Of a stretch of DNA of 64,000 nucleotides, positions 17,459 through 26,463 are shown piece after piece; position 1 is the first letter of the stretch; each line of letters opens with the position of its first letter. The translations under genes were made by a program, and so were the position numbers. Under the pieces are notes generated by a model. That model was not told where the DNA came from. It saw only the letters and a list, made by a program, of their open reading frames with translations, and searched no databases. The stretch is from Pseudomonadota bacterium. Its GTDB lineage: Bacteria > Myxococcota_A > UBA796 > UBA9615. The stretch covers positions 1-64,000 of the forward strand of contig JAAESI010000213.1 in assembly GCA_024229515.1 (NCBI GenBank), given 5' to 3'.

Positions 17459-18186
17459 GCAACCGCGGGTTCACGCTTCTGGAGTGCATGATCGCGCTGC
17501 TGCTGGTCAGCACCGCGCTGATCATCGTGGTCGAGTCGCAGTCCTTCGCGGTCGACGTCGAACAACGCACCGCGCGCATGAACGTGGCCACCATGCTGGC
17601 CCGCGAGATCATGACGGAGCTCGACCTCCGCATGGTCAAGGAGGGCTTCGGCGAACTCGAGATCAAGGAGCGCGGCGACTACAGCGACGAGCGCTACGAC
17701 AGCCGCTTCGACGAGTACCGCTGGGAGTACGAGGTCGAGAAGGTCGACCTGGACCAGATGCCCGACCTGTCGATGCTGATGGGGCTGGCCAGCGAAGGCA
17801 CCGAGGCCGCGGGCGACGCGATGGGCGTGGACACCGGCGGAGGCGGCGCGACCAACGAGCTCGCCATGCTCGCCGGGCTCGGCATCGATCTGAGCTTCTT
17901 CAGCGAGTACATGGGCAACTACGTGCGCGAGGCGCGGGCCCGGGTCTGCTACCCCGACGGCACCGACGCCGACGGCAACCCCGCCGAGCAGTGCGTCGAG
18001 CTCCTCTCGCACCTGACCAACCCGACCGGCCAGGTCGCCGACAACAGCGGCGACGACGACGACGACGACACCGGCCCCGGCGGCTCCGGCGGTGGCGCCG
18101 GCGGCGGAGCGGGCGGAGCGGGCGGCGGCCCCCCCAGCCTCGGAGGCCTGCTCGGTGGTGGCGCCGGCGGCGGGAGCGGAAAATGA
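17455..18186 (+). CDS. gspI: Minor pseudopilin GspI with acidic/Gly-rich tail
   Basis: The ATG overlapping the gspH stop gives MSNRG-FTLLECMIALLLVS, a clean prepilin peptidase site (Glu at +5 of mature). The 243-residue product is about twice the normal GspI length. After the pseudopilin core there is a Met/Gly-rich middle and a tail beginning SGDDDDDDTGPGG that becomes almost pure Gly/Ala. GspI nucleates the pseudopilus tip with GspJ and GspK. The frame is open upstream but only as an antisense-like extension of gspH. Confidence 0.88.
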   Translation: MSNRGFTLLECMIALLLVSTALIIVVESQSFAVDVEQRTARMNVATMLAREIMTELDLRMVKEGFGELEIKERGDYSDERYDSRFDEYRWEYEVEKVDLDQMPDLSMLMGLASEGTEAAGDAMGVDTGGGGATNELAMLAGLGIDLSFFSEYMGNYVREARARVCYPDGTDADGNPAEQCVELLSHLTNPTGQVADNSGDDDDDDTGPGGSGGGAGGGAGGAGGGPPSLGGLLGGGAGGGSGK

Positions 18187-18815
18187 AGCGCAACCACGGC
18201 ATGACGCTGATCGAGGTGATGATCGCCATCGCGCTCATCGGCGTGATCTCGTCGTTCACCTGGATGACGGTGTCGGGCGCGTCGGACGTGGCGGAGGAGT
18301 CCTCGGCCCGCTCCGACCTCAACGCCATGGGGCGCGGCGCCATCGACATCATGCGCCGCGAGATCTCGCAGGCGTTCATCAGCGCCAACCAGACCGAGTA
18401 CTACAAGACCGTCTTCAACGGCACCGACCGCGACCCCGTCGACGAGATCAACTTCGTCGCCCGCGCGCACGAGAAGCGGTACGCCCACAAGCAGGAAGGC
18501 GACACCGCCGAGTACGGCTACTGGTCCGAGCCGGACATCCACGGCGGCAACTTCCGCACGCTGATGCACCGCGAGGCGCCGATCATCGACGACGACCCCG
18601 AGCGGGGCGGCACCGTCCAGGCGCTGTGCCACGGCGTCCGCGAGCTTCAGTTCCGCTACTACGACGCGGAGAAGGAGGAGTGGGTCGACGAGTGGGACTC
18701 GGAGGCCTCCGACTACACCGGCCGCGTGCCCAAGGCCGTCGAGATCCGCCTCGAACTCGAAGACGACGCCGGCCGCACCGCGTCCTTCTTCACCCGCTCC
18801 CTGGTGCTCAAGTGA
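18183..18815 (+). CDS. gspJ: Minor pseudopilin GspJ
   Basis: A 210-residue protein with MKRNHG-MTLIEVMIAIALIG (cleavage after Gly6). The globular domain has the usual GspJ pattern (GAIDIMRREISQAFISANQ, INFVARAHEKRY, VQALCHGVRELQFRYYD, AVEIRLELEDDAGR). Start ATG overlaps the gspI stop (ATGA) and its own stop overlaps the gspK GTG (GTGA). It belongs to the GspI-J-K tip complex. Confidence 0.92.
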   Translation: MKRNHGMTLIEVMIAIALIGVISSFTWMTVSGASDVAEESSARSDLNAMGRGAIDIMRREISQAFISANQTEYYKTVFNGTDRDPVDEINFVARAHEKRYAHKQEGDTAEYGYWSEPDIHGGNFRTLMHREAPIIDDDPERGGTVQALCHGVRELQFRYYDAEKEEWVDEWDSEASDYTGRVPKAVEIRLELEDDAGRTASFFTRSLVLK

Positions 18816-20098
18816 TCCGCCGCGTCGACCGCCGATCGAGCCCCCCGCCGGGGGACGAGCGCCGCGGGATCGCGATGATCCTCGCGCTCATCATGGTCGT
18901 GCTGATGTCGACCTTCGCGGTCGAGTTCAACTACAGCGCCACCATCAAGAACCTGTCAGCGTACCACTCCCGCGACGAGACCCGCGCCCACTACCTCGCC
19001 AAGGGCGGGGTGCACGTCTACGGCATGCTCTTGGTGTTCAGCCGCCAGATCGCGGGCAACCCGATGATCACCGGCTTCCTCGAGGGCATGGGGCTTCCGT
19101 CCCTCGATGGCGCCGACATGATGTGCCGCTCCATCCCCTTCCTCGACACCGCGATGATCCGGTTCCTCATGGACACCGGCGGCTCCGTCGACGACGAGGA
19201 CAAGGACGGCCTGCTCGGCCTCATGGGCATGGGCGGCGGCGACAAGGACGACGAGGACGACGAGCCCCGCATCGTCCGGGGCGAAGGCGAGGTCGGCGAG
19301 ACCGACAGCGTGCGCCGCTCCATCACCGACTTCGAAGGCGACTGGAAGGTCGACTGCTCCGACGAGGGCGCCAAGGTCGACCTCAACGGGTTCGCCCGCC
19401 AGAACTGGCTCGCCCTGCCCATCCAGCAGCACCCCACCGGGCAGATGCTCTACGGCCTCATGGCCCCCGAGGAGTACGACCCGCTGTTCGAAGAGCGGCT
19501 GAAGATGGACCGCTGGGAGCTGGTCGCCAACATCAAGGACTGGGTCGACGCGGACACCACCCGCTCGGGCCTCTGGGGCGGCGACGAGGACGGCCTGTAC
19601 GACGAGTACGAGCCTCGCTACCGCAGCAAGAACGCCCCCTTCGACACCGTCCAGGAAGCCCGCCTCGTCCACGGCATGACCGACGAGGTCTACGAGACGT
19701 TCGGGGACTCATTCTCCATCTACACCCAGAACTTCAAGGTGAACGTCAACTCGGCCAGCCCCGCGATGATCCGGGCGCTGCTGCGGGCCTACACCGACCC
19801 GTCGGTGGTCACCGACCAGCGGCTCGATCAGGAGATCGTCCCCCTGCTGGTCGCCGGGCGCACGTTCCTGCCGGGACCGTTCCGGAACTCCAACGACTTC
19901 ATGGGCCGCGTCAAAGCCCAGGGCGTGGTCTTCCTGAACGACGCCGCGGAGACGTCGCTCAAGGGGCTCGTCTCGACCAAGAGCAAGGTCTTCACCCTCA
20001 CCAGCACCGGCTACGTGGGCGACTCGACGTCGACCGTGCAGGCCATCGTTCGCATCACCAAGTCTCGCGTCCGCTACCTCGAGTGGCGGGAGAAATAG
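18812..20098 (+). CDS. gspK: Minor pseudopilin GspK
   Basis: A 428-residue protein starting at the GTG overlapping the gspJ stop. ERRG-IAMILALIMVVL is a prepilin-type signal lacking the +5 Glu, as is characteristic of GspK, the tip pseudopilin. The large alpha-helical insertion and the VNVNSASPAMIRALLRAY helix-hairpin-helix-like region are typical. An acidic insert (GGGDKDDEDDEP, ~145-157) is an extra. It caps the pseudopilus. Confidence 0.93.
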   Translation: MIRRVDRRSSPPPGDERRGIAMILALIMVVLMSTFAVEFNYSATIKNLSAYHSRDETRAHYLAKGGVHVYGMLLVFSRQIAGNPMITGFLEGMGLPSLDGADMMCRSIPFLDTAMIRFLMDTGGSVDDEDKDGLLGLMGMGGGDKDDEDDEPRIVRGEGEVGETDSVRRSITDFEGDWKVDCSDEGAKVDLNGFARQNWLALPIQQHPTGQMLYGLMAPEEYDPLFEERLKMDRWELVANIKDWVDADTTRSGLWGGDEDGLYDEYEPRYRSKNAPFDTVQEARLVHGMTDEVYETFGDSFSIYTQNFKVNVNSASPAMIRALLRAYTDPSVVTDQRLDQEIVPLLVAGRTFLPGPFRNSNDFMGRVKAQGVVFLNDAAETSLKGLVSTKSKVFTLTSTGYVGDSTSTVQAIVRITKSRVRYLEWREK

Positions 20099-20107
20099 GG
20101 AGGGCCC

Positions 20108-21706
20108 ATGCCTTCGTACGTCATCGGATTGGACCTCGGCAGCAGTGGGGTCAAAGCGGCGGTCCTGAAGGGCTCGTTCCGCGGCTACGAGGTCGAGGAC
20201 TTCCTCGATCTGGGGGCCGCCGACTTCGGCGACACCGCCGACATGCCCTCGCCCGCCGCGGAGCACCACGACCAGGAGGAGGAGGACGACGAGTACGACG
20301 ACGAAGAAGACGGCGAGTCCGTCGAGCCCGCCGCCGCCACCGCCGCCACCGGCGACCTGCTCCCGGCGCAGCCGCTGCCGCCGTCGATCAAGGCCGCCCA
20401 GCGGGTGCTCGGCGCCGTCGACGCGCCCCAGGCGCTGATCGTCACCGCCGTGCCCGCCCACCGAGCCTCCTCGTGGCTGCTGGACCTGCCGTTTTCGGAC
20501 CGCAAGCGCATCGACCAGACCATCGGCTTCGAGGTCGAGAACTACGTGCCCTGGGACCTCGAAGAGGTGGTGCTCGACTACGACATCGTCTCCACCGGCA
20601 GCGAAGGCGCCCACGTCTTCGCCGCGATGGTCCCCCGCGAGCGCATCGCCGAGCTGCTCGGCTGGCTCGCCGACATCGAGGTCGACCCCCGCGACATCGC
20701 CGTGGACGCGGCCGAGCTCAGCCGCCTCGTCCCCATCTCCGAGGAGTGCGAGGTGGTGCTCGACATCGGCGCGACCCGCACGCTGATGTGCATCGTGCTG
20801 GAGGGCCGCACCCGCTGGATCCGCTCGCTGGACCTGGGCGCCGACAGCTGGGGCGAGGACGGTGACCTCACCGACTGGCTCCGCCAGGTCCGCGCCTCCC
20901 TGCTCGCCGCCGAAGAGTCCGGCGCGCCGTCGATCGACGCCGTGCTGCTGACCGGCGGTGGAAGCCAACGCGAGGACCTGCTGGACCTGCTCCACGAGGA
21001 CCTCGGCGTGCCGGTGGAGCTGTTGGAGCTGCCCGAGAGCCCCGTCAACACCGACATGTCCCCCCGCCCCGGACCGGAGCACGCGCTCGCCTACGCCCTC
21101 GCGCTGAAGGGCTTCGGGGACAAGGCCCGAGGCGACATCGGCTTCCGCCGCGAGGAGTTCGCGTGGAAGGCCGACAGCCGGCTGTACACCCGCCTCGCGA
21201 TGGCGGGCATCGCCGCGGTGCTGCTGCTGTTCGTCGGCTTCATCGTCATGCACTTCCTGACGATGGCGGACCTGCAGAAGCGGCTGGAGACCGCGAACGC
21301 ACACCTCACCTCGACGGTGCAGACGGCGTTCCCGGAGGTCTCCCCCACGCAGTTGATGACGCCGGACGGCTCCATCGGCGTGATGCAGGAGCAGGTCTAC
21401 GCGCTGCAGGGCAAGGCCCAGGCGCTGGAGGGGCCCCCGATGACGGCCCTGGAGTCGATGCGGGAGATCAGCAACGCCCTGCCGAGCGCGCGCAAGGTCG
21501 ACGTGGACGAGTACCTCGTCAACACGGAGATGATCCGCCTGCGCGGCAAGACCGACAGCTACGGCACCGGCGAAGCGCTGGAGGCCGACGCGCTCGGGAG
21601 CGAGAAATTCCCCGGCGCCGAGGTCTCGGACCTGAACAAGGCCCGCGACGGCTCCACCACCTTCATCCTCACCATTCCGCGCTACGCGGACGACCCGGAG
21701 GGTTAG
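20108..21706 (+). CDS. gspL: Type II secretion protein GspL
   Basis: A 532-residue bitopic protein with an actin-like cytoplasmic domain (VIGLDLGSSGVKAAVLKG at the start; IGFEVENYVPWDLEEVVLDY and VVLDIGATRTLMCIV are typical of GspL/PilM). There is one membrane helix at ~360-385 (MAGIAAVLLLFVGFIVMHFL) and a periplasmic ferredoxin-like part. An acidic insert (~55-75, EEDDEYDDEEDGES) interrupts subdomain 1 and is not usual. GspL recruits GspE to the inner-membrane platform. SD GGGAGGG precedes the ATG. Confidence 0.93.
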   Translation: MPSYVIGLDLGSSGVKAAVLKGSFRGYEVEDFLDLGAADFGDTADMPSPAAEHHDQEEEDDEYDDEEDGESVEPAAATAATGDLLPAQPLPPSIKAAQRVLGAVDAPQALIVTAVPAHRASSWLLDLPFSDRKRIDQTIGFEVENYVPWDLEEVVLDYDIVSTGSEGAHVFAAMVPRERIAELLGWLADIEVDPRDIAVDAAELSRLVPISEECEVVLDIGATRTLMCIVLEGRTRWIRSLDLGADSWGEDGDLTDWLRQVRASLLAAEESGAPSIDAVLLTGGGSQREDLLDLLHEDLGVPVELLELPESPVNTDMSPRPGPEHALAYALALKGFGDKARGDIGFRREEFAWKADSRLYTRLAMAGIAAVLLLFVGFIVMHFLTMADLQKRLETANAHLTSTVQTAFPEVSPTQLMTPDGSIGVMQEQVYALQGKAQALEGPPMTALESMREISNALPSARKVDVDEYLVNTEMIRLRGKTDSYGTGEALEADALGSEKFPGAEVSDLNKARDGSTTFILTIPRYADDPEG

Positions 21707-21709
21707 GCC

Positions 21710-22288
21710 ATGGCCCTACGAGATGGAATCGACGTCGTCGGCGACCGCATTCGCGGCGCGATCAACGGCATGGCCCCCCGCGAGCGAGCGCTCGTCGCCT
21801 TCACCGTGGCCGTCGTGCTGCTGGTGGTCGGCTGGTTCGTGCAGGGCGCGATGGAGGAGGCCAAGAGCAAGCTGACCCGCCAGATCGCGGCGACGGCGCA
21901 GGCGCAGATCCAGGTCGACGCCCTCATGGCGGAGTACACCGCGCTGTCGGGCAAGGTCACCGAGATGGACGCCAAGCTGGAGGCCGGTCGCGACTTCCAG
22001 CCGCTGACGTGGATCGAGAGCGTCGGCAACGAGATGGCGATCACCGACAAGATCCGCTCGGTGAACGAGCGCGGGGTCGAAAACACCGACTACTACTCGG
22101 CCGCCAAGATCAACATCCGCATCGACGACCTGTCGTTGGCCCAGGTGACGGACTTCGTCTACCGGCTGGAGTCGGCGCCGCAGGCGGTGCGCATCGATGA
22201 GTGTCGGGTGAAGACGGATCGCAAGGATCGCAATATCCTCGACCTCACGATGGAGATCGCCGTCCTCAAGCCCGCCGAGGGAGTCTGA
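21710..22288 (+). CDS. gspM: Type II secretion protein GspM
   Basis: A 192-residue inner-membrane protein: short cytoplasmic tail with MAPRERALVAFT, one membrane helix (~25-43), coiled coil (~45-85), and a small periplasmic domain (LSLAQVTDFVYRLESAPQAVRIDECRVK) matching GspM/PilO. It pairs with GspL. Four bases separate it from gspL and one base from the next GTG. Confidence 0.9.
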   Translation: MALRDGIDVVGDRIRGAINGMAPRERALVAFTVAVVLLVVGWFVQGAMEEAKSKLTRQIAATAQAQIQVDALMAEYTALSGKVTEMDAKLEAGRDFQPLTWIESVGNEMAITDKIRSVNERGVENTDYYSAAKINIRIDDLSLAQVTDFVYRLESAPQAVRIDECRVKTDRKDRNILDLTMEIAVLKPAEGV

Positions 22289-22289
22289 C

Positions 22290-23711
22290 GTGAACGACCG
22301 GCTCAAGAAGGCCGCGATGGCCTTCGGCTACTCGACGTGGTTCCTGCTTCTGTTCGTGATCCTCACCTGGCTCACGTTCCCGTGGGGCCGTGTCCGCGAC
22401 CAGGTCGTGGTCGGCGCTACCGACGCGGGCTGGGCGCTGCGCATGGACTCGCTGGGGTCGGCGTTCGTGGGCGTGAAGGCCAAGGGCGTCTCCGCCGCCC
22501 GCCTGGGACCTGACGGAGAGGCCGGCGCGCCGCTCATCACGTTGGACAAGGTGAAGGTCAAGGCCGGCTTCGGGGGCGCCGCTGCCGCCGGGCTGGAGGC
22601 TCGCTCGATCGCGGCCTCCGGGGGCGTTCCCACCGACGAGTTCGTCTCCCGCATGCTGTCGGCGATCGGCACGGTCCAGCTGAGCAGCAAGCTGTACGGC
22701 GGCAAGGTCAAGGCGACCGTCGACGGTCAGGACGATGGCGAAGCGAGCCGGATCGCGTGGACCGCCGACGACCTCGACCTGTCCGAATACGTGCTCCAGA
22801 CGGAGGCCTTCTCGTCGGAGCCGCGCGGCCGCCTCCGGTCCGTCGCCGACGTGACGTGGCACTGGTCCGACCCCAAGAAGTCGTCCGGGAACATCGATCT
22901 GAACCTGGACTCGCTGATCCTCGCCAAGACCAAGGTGAGCTTCCTGACGCTGCCGGAGATGTCGTTCTCGCGCTCCGAAGCGCACCTGAAGCTGTCCCGC
23001 GGTAAGGCCGAGTTCCGCGACACGGTGTTCGAGGCGGACGAGGTGGAGGCGCACATTGACGGCTTCATCACGCTGTCGAACAACTTCATGCGGAGCCGGC
23101 TGTCGCTGCAGCTCAAGTTCAAGCTCCGCGACGACCTGGACGGCCTGACCAAGGTGGCGATGGGGAGCGACCCCAAGCACAAGGACAAGGACGGCTGGTA
23201 CCACTACCAAATCAACGGGACCTTCTCGAAGCCGCGCTTCCGGGAGAGCCCCGCGGCCGCCCGCGGAGGCCGTCGATCGGGCTCCCCGAGCCGCACCCCG
23301 AGGTCCGCCCTCGAGGACCTCGCGGACGACGACGACGATGACACTCCGAAGCGCAGCAGCCGCCGCCCGACGAACCGGAAGAACCCGGAGAAGGTCGAGC
23401 GTGGGCAGCTGAGCGAGTCGGAGCAGGCCGAGCGCGACGAAGCCGCCGAGCGCATGCGGGAAGAGCGCATGCAGCGTCGCGAGGAGCGCCGCAAGCGCCG
23501 TGAGGAGCTGATGCAGCGCCGCCGCGAGCGTCAGGCGGACCTGGACAGCGCGAGTGACATCGAGCCGGTGCCAATCGGCACGCTGGAGGACGACAGCCTC
23601 CAGATCGACCCCAACGATCTCGAGGAGCCCGAGTTCATCGAGCCCGAGGAGTTCGAGGGCGAAGAGGGCGAAGAGCTGCCGTTCGAGGACGAGCTCGAGT
23701 TCGAGGAGTAG
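22290..23711 (+). CDS. gspN: Type II secretion-associated GspN (deltaproteobacterial type)
   Basis: A 473-residue protein with an N-terminal membrane helix (~10-30), a beta-rich domain (~45-310) ending in FMRSRLSLQLKFKLRDDLDG and YHYQINGTFSKPRF, as in the GspN family of Deltaproteobacteria (AsmA-like repeats), and a ~150-residue C-terminal extension absent from typical members. The extension is a highly charged Arg/Glu helix (~375-410) followed by an acidic tail ending in FEDELEFEE. GTG start one base after the gspM stop. Last gene of the operon. Confidence 0.8.
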   Translation: MNDRLKKAAMAFGYSTWFLLLFVILTWLTFPWGRVRDQVVVGATDAGWALRMDSLGSAFVGVKAKGVSAARLGPDGEAGAPLITLDKVKVKAGFGGAAAAGLEARSIAASGGVPTDEFVSRMLSAIGTVQLSSKLYGGKVKATVDGQDDGEASRIAWTADDLDLSEYVLQTEAFSSEPRGRLRSVADVTWHWSDPKKSSGNIDLNLDSLILAKTKVSFLTLPEMSFSRSEAHLKLSRGKAEFRDTVFEADEVEAHIDGFITLSNNFMRSRLSLQLKFKLRDDLDGLTKVAMGSDPKHKDKDGWYHYQINGTFSKPRFRESPAAARGGRRSGSPSRTPRSALEDLADDDDDDTPKRSSRRPTNRKNPEKVERGQLSESEQAERDEAAERMREERMQRREERRKRREELMQRRRERQADLDSASDIEPVPIGTLEDDSLQIDPNDLEEPEFIEPEEFEGEEGEELPFEDELEFEE

Positions 23712-23777
23712 GTCGCCCGGATCATCACGGCCGACTCGGTCGGACCGCGGACTCGGACGCCAACGCGCTGCACGCTC

Positions 23778-25346
23778 CTATTGGGGGCGGCGGATCGTGA
23801 CGACGAAGTTCGTGCAGACCTCCTCGAACGTGTCCTCCTCGCCGTCCGGCCAGGCGACCGACACGCTCGTCGAAGCCGCGTCGCCGAGCCCGAAGTAGAG
23901 CTCCGGGCCGGAGCCGGAGAACGTCCCCAGGCCGCCCGCTTCGACCGTACGGGTCCGGGCGCCGACCGTGACGCGGGCGCCGATCGCGAACCGGTTGGGG
24001 GTCGTGTCGTCGCGGAGGTGGACGACGAGGACGCTGCCGTCGGTGCAGGGGGACCGGAGCAAGGTCAGCGGCCCCTCGATGTTGCGGACGGCGATGTCCG
24101 CGCGGCCGTCGCCGTCGAAGTCGCCGCGGGCGGCGCCGCGGGCGTTGCGGGCTTCCAGCGCGGGGAGGCCGTTGGGGTCCGACGCGAACACGCCGCCCGT
24201 CGCACGGTAGAGCCGGTCGGGCTGATCGAGGAGCGACGGCAGCTCCGACGTGAACAGGCCCCCGTAGCTGACGAACACCTCGTCCGTGCCGTCCGCGTCG
24301 ACGTCCACCGGGATCAACGACCACGTGACGTCGCCGTGGACGTGCTCGGCGGGGTCGATCAGCGTCAGCCCGACGTCCACCCAGCCCCAGTCCGGGAGCC
24401 CCGAGAAGAGCCGTGTCCGGCTGACGTCGGTGATCCAGAGGTCCCTCCGGCCGTCGCCGTCGAGGTCCTGGACCAACGCCCCCATCGGGTTCTCGAGGAA
24501 GCCGAACTCGGCCTGGCCACGCTCGCTCCAGGCGCCGCCGCCGAGGTTCTCCCACAGCTCGGACGGGTTGCCGATGTCGCCGTCGTCGTTCAGCACGAGC
24601 AGGTCGGGGTCACCGTCGCTGTCGAAGTCCTCCCACCGGGCGTGGTGGGTGGTCCCCGGCGTCTCCGAGACGGACGTCTCCTCGACGCGGACGAAGGCGC
24701 CGTCGTCGTTGCGCCAGAGCGAGTTGCCGGCGCCGTCCTGGATCGGGGGCTGGCCCCGGTCCTCGGACTCGACGTCACGGTGGTGGATGACGTACAGGTC
24801 GAGGTCGCCATCGCCGTCGTAGTCGGCCCACGTCCCGCCGGCGGCAAACCCGTCGCCGAGGGGAAGCGTGAGCGGGTCGCCGAACGTCCGGTCGCCGCCG
24901 TTGAACCAGATCATCGCCGTGCCGGGGCCGGCCACGAACAGGTCGAGGAGCCCGTCGCCGTCCGCGTCCGCCGCGCTCGCCCCGAAGAACTCGCGGCCGT
25001 GGTCGCCCAGCTCGAAGGTCGTCTCGGTGAAGCCGGCGCCGTCGCTCCAGAAGACGTGGACGTCGCCATCGAGCTGGCCCGCGGCTACGTCGCTGAGGCC
25101 GTCGCCATCGAAGTCCGCCACGACTACCCCGCCGACCTCCTGCTCAAAAGGCGCGGTCGACTCGAAGGGGACCTCCGGAAGCTCCTGGAGGCCGTCCCCG
25201 GGGGCCCCCCCGCAGCGCCCCAGCGGCGCCACTGTGAGGGTCATCTCGTCGTCCGGGGCCGGGGTCGGATCGTCGGGCTCGGATGGTGGGCAGGCGCCCA
25301 GCGCGAGGGCTGGGGCGATGGTGAGAAGGCGCCAGATGACCCGCAT
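23778..25346 (-). CDS. FG-GAP/UnbV-ASPIC (CRTAC1-like) surface lipoprotein
   Basis: A 522-residue lipoprotein; the ATG chosen gives MRVIWRLL and a lipobox Cys at 19 (LGAC). Six or seven FG-GAP/VCBS units (VVVADFDGDGLSDVAAG, AADADGDGLLDLFVAG, WADYDGDGDLDLYV, VQDLDGDGRRDLWI and others) predict a seven-bladed, Ca-binding beta-propeller. The C-terminus is an UnbV/ASPIC domain (IGARVTVGARTRTVEAGG, VSVAWPDGEEDTFEEV), as in CRTAC1-like proteins. Likely exposed on the outer membrane. It converges on gspN across a 66-bp gap with only a weak hairpin. Confidence 0.9.
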   Translation of the reverse strand: MRVIWRLLTIAPALALGACPPSEPDDPTPAPDDEMTLTVAPLGRCGGAPGDGLQELPEVPFESTAPFEQEVGGVVVADFDGDGLSDVAAGQLDGDVHVFWSDGAGFTETTFELGDHGREFFGASAADADGDGLLDLFVAGPGTAMIWFNGGDRTFGDPLTLPLGDGFAAGGTWADYDGDGDLDLYVIHHRDVESEDRGQPPIQDGAGNSLWRNDDGAFVRVEETSVSETPGTTHHARWEDFDSDGDPDLLVLNDDGDIGNPSELWENLGGGAWSERGQAEFGFLENPMGALVQDLDGDGRRDLWITDVSRTRLFSGLPDWGWVDVGLTLIDPAEHVHGDVTWSLIPVDVDADGTDEVFVSYGGLFTSELPSLLDQPDRLYRATGGVFASDPNGLPALEARNARGAARGDFDGDGRADIAVRNIEGPLTLLRSPCTDGSVLVVHLRDDTTPNRFAIGARVTVGARTRTVEAGGLGTFSGSGPELYFGLGDAASTSVSVAWPDGEEDTFEEVCTNFVVTIRRPQ

Positions 25347-25439
25347 TCTAGTCGGGGGACCGCAACCCACTCAAGCTCGATTGGCGCCGTGAGCCGCCTT
25401 CTGGCAGGCCACGAGCGCGCAGGTCGGGGGCGGATAGCC

Positions 25440-26408
25440 TCACCCTCCCTCGTGCTCCTCGGGAACGGCGCAGGCGTAGACGACCTTGGTGACGGTGTCG
25501 GCGGCGACGGTGAAGCTCGTCGGGCCCCAGCAGGCGAGCCCCTCGGGCCTGGTCACGGTCAGCGAGACGTCGCCTGGGGGGACCAGCCCCCAGCTCACGT
25601 TCGGGTCCTCCGCGAAGCCTTCGGGGATGGTGTCGCCGGGGGTCACGTCGTCGCCCTGGTAGACCACCGGCCCGGCCCCGAAGGCGGCCGAGATCGTGAA
25701 CTGGGTTCCGGCCAGCTCCTCGCCGTCGCCTTCGACCTCGATCTCGATCATCCCCAGCGCATCGTCCCAGGCCGCCTCGAAGAGCTCCTCATGCAGCTCC
25801 GTTTCGTGCTTCGGATCGCCGACCGCGATGGTACCGCCCTCGGCCGTCAGCAGGAAGGAGTACTCGCTGAACGCACGGACGGTGGCGAGGTAGCCGTCGG
25901 GGCCCGCGATGAGCTGGCCGGGGGCGAAGCTCTCCATGGTCAGCTCGGCCGACCCCTCGTCGTCGGTGGTGGCGAAGTTGGACGTGCCGACCTCGGTCAC
26001 GAGTGTGTCCGCGATGGGGTCCCAGTCCTCGTTCTCGCCGCCATCGAGGAGCTCGCGGACGTTCGCGACCACGACCCCCGGGGTGCCTCCGCGTTCGGCC
26101 CACAGCGCGTCCAGATCTTCGCCCTGGGCGTCGTCGTCGTCGGGGGCCGCGTCGTCGTCGTCGTCGTCGTCAGCGACATCGTCGTCGTCAGCAACGACGC
26201 CGGAGTCGTCGTCGTCAGCGACGTCGTCGTCGTCCGACGGCTCCTCCGGGCAGCCACATTCGTCCCAGCGCTGTCCGTCCGCGGCGCAGGTCTGGGCGCC
26301 GAGCGCGCTCGCGGGGCAGACGCAGGTCTGGGTCTCGCCCGGCGCGCAGACCGGCTCCCCACATCCCCCTGCGAGCGCCACCACCACCATCAGGACGATC
26401 ATTCGCAC
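25440..26408 (-). CDS. Asp-rich lipoprotein, unknown function
   Basis: A 322-residue lipoprotein (MRMIVLMVVVALAGGC, Cys 16). Next comes a Cys-rich motif (CAPGETQTCVCPASALGAQT and CGCPEE) widespread in myxobacterial exported proteins, then an Asp linker of DDDD blocks separated by VA, SGVVA and AAP (~58-95). The ~220-residue C-terminal part is predicted beta-rich and is not recognised; its organisation (variable strands, late Cys pair) suggests an extracellular binding domain. Same strand and style as its two neighbours. Confidence 0.82.
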   Translation of the reverse strand: MRMIVLMVVVALAGGCGEPVCAPGETQTCVCPASALGAQTCAADGQRWDECGCPEEPSDDDDVADDDDSGVVADDDDVADDDDDDDAAPDDDDAQGEDLDALWAERGGTPGVVVANVRELLDGGENEDWDPIADTLVTEVGTSNFATTDDEGSAELTMESFAPGQLIAGPDGYLATVRAFSEYSFLLTAEGGTIAVGDPKHETELHEELFEAAWDDALGMIEIEVEGDGEELAGTQFTISAAFGAGPVVYQGDDVTPGDTIPEGFAEDPNVSWGLVPPGDVSLTVTRPEGLACWGPTSFTVAADTVTKVVYACAVPEEHEGG

Positions 26409-26463
26409 TCGCCGAGACTACCGAAGTTGCCCGGGGAGAGTGCCGCAAATCAGGCACATCGCC

